From positions 186,001 through 250,000 of the forward strand of contig NZ_JABWRJ020000005.1 of assembly GCF_014268935.2 (NCBI RefSeq): a stretch of 64,000 bases of DNA, written 5' to 3'. The number at the start of each line of letters is the position of its first letter. Position 1 is the first letter of the stretch. Below, piece after piece: positions 60,428 through 64,000 of the stretch. The notes under the pieces are model-generated. The model had not been told where the DNA came from, ran no database searches, and saw only the letters and a program-made list of their open reading frames with translations. Source of the DNA: Pseudomonas peradeniyensis. GTDB lineage: Bacteria; Pseudomonadota; Gammaproteobacteria; Pseudomonadales; Pseudomonadaceae. Made by a program: the position numbers and the translations under genes.

Positions 60428-61182
60428 TGAGCGGCGCAGTGCGCTTTCTGTTGACCCTGGCGCTGCTGCTGGCCGCGCCGCTGGCCCTGGCCGCCGATCC
60501 GTTGTCGATTCCGGCCATCACCCTGTCCAGTGGGGCGGACGGGCAGCAGGAGTATTCGGTCAGCCTGCAGATCCTGCTGATCATGACGGCGCTGAGCTTC
60601 ATTCCAGCGTTCGTCATCCTGATGACCAGCTTCACCCGCATCATCATTGTCTTCTCGATCCTGCGTCAGGCCCTTGGCCTGCAACAGACCCCTTCGAACC
60701 AGTTGCTTACCGGCATGGCGCTGTTCCTGACCATGTTCATCATGGCGCCGGTGTTCGATCGGGTGAACAAGGACGCCTTGCAGCCCTACCTGGCCGAGCA
60801 GATGACCGCCCAGCAGGCGATCGACAAGGCCCAGGTGCCGTTGAAGGACTTCATGCTGGCACAGACCCGGCAGAGCGATCTCGACCTGTTCATGCGCCTG
60901 TCCAAGCGCACCGACATCGCCGGGCCCGACCAGGTGCCACTGACGATCCTGGTGCCGGCGTTCGTCACCTCCGAGCTCAAGACCGCATTCCAGATCGGCT
61001 TCATGATCTTCATCCCGTTCCTGATCATCGACATGGTGGTCGCCAGCGTGCTGATGGCCATGGGTATGATGATGCTGTCGCCGTTGATCATCTCGCTGCC
61101 GTTCAAGATCATGCTGTTCGTCCTGGTCGATGGCTGGGCGCTGATCATGGGCACCCTGGCCGGAAGTTTCGGCGGTGTCTGA
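60427..61182 (+). CDS. fliP: Flagellar type III export protein FliP
   Basis: 251 residues from ATG 60427, sharing a base with the fliO stop. FliP is the main export-gate protein, forming a pentamer with FliQ and FliR. A cleaved signal peptide (residues 1-22), four TM helices, and the motif VILMTSFTRIIIVFSILRQA (~60-79) are all present. Confidence 0.96.
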   Translation: MSGAVRFLLTLALLLAAPLALAADPLSIPAITLSSGADGQQEYSVSLQILLIMTALSFIPAFVILMTSFTRIIIVFSILRQALGLQQTPSNQLLTGMALFLTMFIMAPVFDRVNKDALQPYLAEQMTAQQAIDKAQVPLKDFMLAQTRQSDLDLFMRLSKRTDIAGPDQVPLTILVPAFVTSELKTAFQIGFMIFIPFLIIDMVVASVLMAMGMMMLSPLIISLPFKIMLFVLVDGWALIMGTLAGSFGGV

Positions 61183-61203
61183 CGCCGTCAAGGAGAGCCT
61201 CGC

Positions 61204-61473
61204 ATGACACCCGAAGTCGCCATCGACCTGTTCCGCGAAGCGTTGTGGATGACCACCATGATGGTCGCCATCCTGGTGGTGCCGAGCCTGCTGGTGGGCC
61301 TGGTGGTGGCCATGTTCCAGGCGGCGACGCAGATCAACGAACAGACCCTGAGCTTTCTCCCGCGCCTGCTGGTGATGCTGGTCACGTTGATCGTCGTCGG
61401 TCCGTGGCTGACGCAGAAGTTCATGGAGTATTTCATCGGCCTCTACACCAGCATTCCGCAGCTGGTCGGTTGA
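61204..61473 (+). CDS. fliQ: Flagellar type III export protein FliQ
   Basis: 89 residues, two membrane helices (~15-40 and ~52-75) with the conserved ATQINEQTLSFLPRL (~42-56) between them. A gate subunit around FliP. 21 bases after fliP; the ATG has GGAGAG upstream. Confidence 0.95.
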   Translation: MTPEVAIDLFREALWMTTMMVAILVVPSLLVGLVVAMFQAATQINEQTLSFLPRLLVMLVTLIVVGPWLTQKFMEYFIGLYTSIPQLVG

Positions 61474-61480
61474 CGCCACG

Positions 61481-62257
61481 ATGCTGGAATTGACCGACAC
61501 GCAGATCGGCACCTGGGTCGCCACCTTCATCCTGCCGTTGTTCCGGGTGACCGCCTTGCTGATGACCATGCCGATCATCGGCACCAAGATGCTGTCGGCC
61601 CGGATACGCTTGTACGTCGCTATTGCCATTACCGTGGTGATCGTGCCGGCCCTGCCGCCGCTGCCTGAAATCGATCCGTTGAGCCTGCGCGGCGTGCTGC
61701 TGTGCGCCGAGCAGGTGATTGTCGGGGCGTTGTTCGGATTCTCCTTGCAGTTGCTGTTCCAGGCTTTCGTGGTCGCGGGGCAGATCGTCGCGGTGCAGAT
61801 GGGCATGGCCTTCGCCTCCATGGTCGATCCAGCGAACGGCGTCAACGTCGCGGTTATCGGTCAGTTCATGACCATGCTGGTGAGCATGTTGTTCCTGCTG
61901 ATGAATGGCCACCTGGTCGCGTTCGAGATCCTTACCGAGAGTTTCACCACGTTGCCGGTGGGGCACGCGCTGGTGGTCGATCATTTCTGGGAAATGGCCG
62001 GGCGCATGAGCTGGGTGCTGGGGGCCGGGTTGCTGCTGATCCTGCCGGCGATCGCCTCGCTGCTGGTGGTCAATATTGCGTTTGGCGTGATGACCCGCGC
62101 GGCCCCGCAATTGAACATCTTCTCCATTGGTTTCCCGCTTACGCTGGTGCTGGGCATGGTGATCTTCTGGATCGGCCTGGCCGATATCCTTTCACACTAC
62201 CAGGCACTGGCCAGCGAAGCGCTGCAGTGGCTGCGTGAGCTGGCACGGGCGCGCTGA
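61481..62257 (+). CDS. fliR: Flagellar type III export protein FliR
   Basis: 258 residues, six predicted membrane helices, with GLQMGMAFASMVDP-type (here VQMGMAFASMVDPANG, ~106-121) and the C-terminal NIFSIGFPLTLVLG motif. The single FliR copy caps the FliPQR export gate. Begins eight bases after fliQ and ends two bases before flhB. Confidence 0.95.
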   Translation: MLELTDTQIGTWVATFILPLFRVTALLMTMPIIGTKMLSARIRLYVAIAITVVIVPALPPLPEIDPLSLRGVLLCAEQVIVGALFGFSLQLLFQAFVVAGQIVAVQMGMAFASMVDPANGVNVAVIGQFMTMLVSMLFLLMNGHLVAFEILTESFTTLPVGHALVVDHFWEMAGRMSWVLGAGLLLILPAIASLLVVNIAFGVMTRAAPQLNIFSIGFPLTLVLGMVIFWIGLADILSHYQALASEALQWLRELARAR

Positions 62258-62259
62258 AC

Positions 62260-63402
62260 ATGGCGGAAAGCGAAAGCGGTCAGGACAAGACAGAGGAACC
62301 CACCGACAAGCGCAAGCGCGACGCGCGGGAAAAAGGTGAGGTCGCCCGCTCCAAGGAATTGAACACTGTGGCGGTGACCCTGGCTGGCGCCGGGGGGCTG
62401 CTGGCCTTTGGTGGGCACCTGGCCGAAGAATTGATGGCGCTGATGCGCATGAACTTCAGCCTAACCCGCGAGGTGGTGGTGGACGAGGGGAGCATGGCGG
62501 CGTTCCTGCTGGCCTCGGGCAAGATGGCCATCTGGGCGGTGCAGCCGGTGCTGATCCTGCTGTTCGTGATCGCATTCGTCGGCCCGATCGCGTTGGGCGG
62601 CTTCCTGTTTTCCGGAAGCCTGCTGCAGCCCAAGTTCAGTCGCATGAACCCTTTGTCGGGGATCAAGCGCATGTTTTCGATGAATGCGCTGACCGAGCTG
62701 CTCAAGGCGCTGGCCAAGTTCTTCGTGATCCTGATCGTGGCGCTGGTGGTGTTGGCTGGGGATCGCCAGGCGCTGCTGGCGATTGCCAACGAACCGCTCG
62801 AGCAGGCGATCATCCATTCGGTGCAGGTGGTGGGTTGGAGCGCGTTGTGGATGGCGGCTGGGTTGTTGCTGATTGCTGCGGCCGATGTGCCGTTCCAGCT
62901 GTGGCAGACCCACAAGAAAATGAAGATGACCAAGCAGGAAGTGAAGGACGAGTACAAGGACAGCGAGGGCAAGCCCGAGGTCAAGCAACGTATTCGCCAG
63001 CTGCAGCGCGAGGCGTCGCAACGCCGGATGATGGCGGCGGTGCCGGATGCGGATGTGATCATTACCAACCCGACTCACTATGCCGTGGCCTTGCAGTATG
63101 ACCCCGAGAAGGGGGGCTCGGCGCCGCTGCTGGTGGCCAAGGGGACCGATTTTGTCGCCTTGAAGATGCGGGAGATCGGGGTCGAGCATAACGTGCAGAT
63201 ACTTGAGTCGCCGGCCCTGGCGCGGGCGATCTATTACTCTACCGAGATGGAGCAGGAGATTCCGGCGGGGTTGTACCTGGCGGTGGCGCAGGTGTTGGCC
63301 TATGTGTTCCAGATTCGGCAGTATCGGGCGGGCAAGGGGAAGGCGCCGGAGCCTTTGAAAGAGGACTTGCCGATTCCTGATGATTTGCGGCGGGATAGTT
63401 GA
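62260..63402 (+). CDS. flhB: Flagellar type III export switch protein FlhB
   Basis: 380 residues. Four TM helices (~30-215) and a cytosolic C-terminal domain with the autocleavage site NPTH at residues 270-273. Cleavage there changes export specificity from hook to filament, together with FliK. The basic TEEPTDKRKRDAREKGEVARS (first 27 residues) and the SGIKRMFS motif are typical. Last gene of the cluster in this window; flhA is expected further on, but was not seen. Confidence 0.96.
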   Translation: MAESESGQDKTEEPTDKRKRDAREKGEVARSKELNTVAVTLAGAGGLLAFGGHLAEELMALMRMNFSLTREVVVDEGSMAAFLLASGKMAIWAVQPVLILLFVIAFVGPIALGGFLFSGSLLQPKFSRMNPLSGIKRMFSMNALTELLKALAKFFVILIVALVVLAGDRQALLAIANEPLEQAIIHSVQVVGWSALWMAAGLLLIAAADVPFQLWQTHKKMKMTKQEVKDEYKDSEGKPEVKQRIRQLQREASQRRMMAAVPDADVIITNPTHYAVALQYDPEKGGSAPLLVAKGTDFVALKMREIGVEHNVQILESPALARAIYYSTEMEQEIPAGLYLAVAQVLAYVFQIRQYRAGKGKAPEPLKEDLPIPDDLRRDS

Positions 63403-63403
63403 G

Positions 63404-63433
63404 TTTGGTTTGGTTTGGTTTGGTTTGGTTTGG
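63404..63433. repeat. Tandem TTTGG pentanucleotide, six copies
   Basis: Six exact TTTGG units immediately downstream of the flhB stop codon (63400-63402). A microsatellite likely to vary between isolates. Confidence 0.9.
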
Positions 63434-63508
63434 TTGCGGTTGTGTTGAAAGTTGTATGTACATTCATTTGTGATGTCGACGCTTATTCACCTTTCCGCCC
63501 TTACGGCG

Positions 63509-63538
63509 GGTAACTTTTTGAAGGATCAAAAAGTCACC
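63509..63538. repeat. Hairpin inside a Pseudomonas-type repeated intergenic block
   Basis: GGTAACTTTTTGA and TCAAAAAGTCACC pair over 12 of 13 positions around AGGA. The surrounding block resembles sequence seen many times in Pseudomonas genomes between genes; this is from memory and was not searched. Confidence 0.5.
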
Positions 63539-63783
63539 AAAAAATCCTCGCTCCATTCATCCGGCCCCTGCGCTTCGCTCCGGGGTTCCCTCACTCCGGC
63601 CTTGCTCCCGGGAGGACCGCGCTGCAGGGCCCATCCTGGGCCCCAGCGCTTGACGGGCATCCATGCCCGTCACCTCCCTCCGCAAGACCTCCGTTCGGCC
63701 TCCTGAAGTCGCGAAGTTACGAGCGGCGCCTGGACTGGCGCAGCTGTCGCTAGTTGAAGGCTTAGTTGATCTCTCGATCGTAT

Positions 63784-63860
63784 CGCGGGGCAAGCCCGCT
63801 CCCACGCAATAGTCGTCGTTATATAGATCTCTGTAGGAGCGGGCTTGCCCCGCGAAAGGG
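63784..63860. repeat. Inverted pair of REP-like palindromes
   Basis: CGCGGGGCAAGCCCGCTCC (63784 on) faces GGAGCGGGCTTGCCCCGCG (ending ~63854), separated by ~30 bases, a typical Pseudomonas REP/BIME arrangement. Similar in type, but not in base detail, to the pair between fliG and fliH. Confidence 0.85.
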
Positions 63861-63910
63861 TCGGAACAGCCAAATACATAATTAACTGTCAAACAACTAA
63901 CTTAGATTTC

Positions 63911-63963
63911 TTGCTCTTGCTCTTGCTCTTGCTCTTGCTCTTGCTCTTGCTCTTGCTCTTGCT
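63911..63963. repeat. Tandem TTGCTC hexanucleotide, about 8.8 copies
   Basis: Eight exact TTGCTC units plus five bases. On the minus strand one frame (stop at 63889-63891, open to the window edge) reads it as a Lys-Ser repeat tail, so it could be the C-terminus of a truncated minus-strand gene, though low complexity makes this doubtful. Confidence 0.9.
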
Positions 63964-64000
63964 TCTAAGCGCGCGATAGTCCAGGCGCCGCCAATTGCGA

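Larger units (their letters stand above)
63403..64000. other. Repeat-rich non-coding end of the window
   Basis: 598 bases without a credible gene. It holds six TTTGG units (63404-63433), a 250-base block (63480-63720) that looks like a repeated Pseudomonas intergenic sequence, a REP-like inverted pair (63784-63860), and ~9 TTGCTC units (63911-63963). Small open frames here are low-complexity or lack ribosome sites. Confidence 0.6.

Noticed and set aside
63452..63706. Short frame of 84 codons on the + strand in the terminal region
   Set aside because: It lies inside a repeated intergenic block, has no convincing ribosome site, and its composition is not protein-like.
63889..64000. Minus-strand frame ending in a Lys-Ser repeat tail
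   Set aside because: Only 37 codons are in the window and most are the TTGCTC microsatellite. It may be the end of a real gene to the right, but this cannot be supported here.

Overview
This window is the polar-flagellum gene cluster of a high-GC gamma-proteobacterium, almost certainly a Pseudomonas of the putida/entomophila type. The evidence is gene order (cheVR, flgBCDE, flgF-L, fliC-flaG-fliD-fliS-fliT, fleQ-fleS-fleR, fliE-J, fliK-R, flhB), the FleQ/FleSR regulators, many sigma54 (-24/-12) and FliA (sigma28) promoters, and REP-like palindromes of the putida type. The species call is an inference from layout; no search was run. Every gene is on the + strand except a partial flgA at the left edge and one methyltransferase at 37655-38434.

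Layout. 1-1943: flgA start (partial), cheV and cheR. 2258-5229: flgBCDE behind a perfect sigma54 promoter. 5302-13116: an accessory insertion between flgE and flgF, made of a tiny secreted protein, a type I secretion ABC exporter, its membrane-fusion partner, and a 1467-residue RTX protein containing five near-identical 615-bp tandem repeats. 13334-21653: flgFGHIJKL. 21780-39669: an 18-kb flagellin-glycosylation island with three giant multidomain glycosyltransferases, a small secreted protein, a WbqC-like protein, three methyltransferases, an FAD oxidoreductase, a sugar aminotransferase and a KAS III-like acyl condensing enzyme. 39920-43550: fliC, flaG, fliD, fliS, fliT. 43717-47948: the regulators fleQ, fleS, fleR. 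48056-53949: fliEFGHIJ. 54029-56432: an HsbA/HsbR/HptB-type switch module embedded in the operon. 56500-63402: fliK to fliR and flhB. 63403-64000: no convincing gene, only repeats.

How it fits together. FleQ is the sigma54 activator and c-di-GMP sensor; it should drive the -24/-12 promoters found before flgB, flgF, fleS, fliE and fliL. FleSR drives later basal-body and hook genes. FliA promoters precede cheV, fliC and fliS. The island between flgL and fliC sits where Pseudomonas flagellin-modifying genes are known, and its enzymes suggest a methylated, acylated amino-sugar glycan on FliC. The least explained parts are the type I secretion/RTX cassette between hook and rod genes, the degenerating catalytic motifs among the three large glycosyltransferases, the small secreted protein at 28499 with its own sigma54-like promoter, and long intergenic poly-G tracts lying upstream of three sigma54-type promoters.
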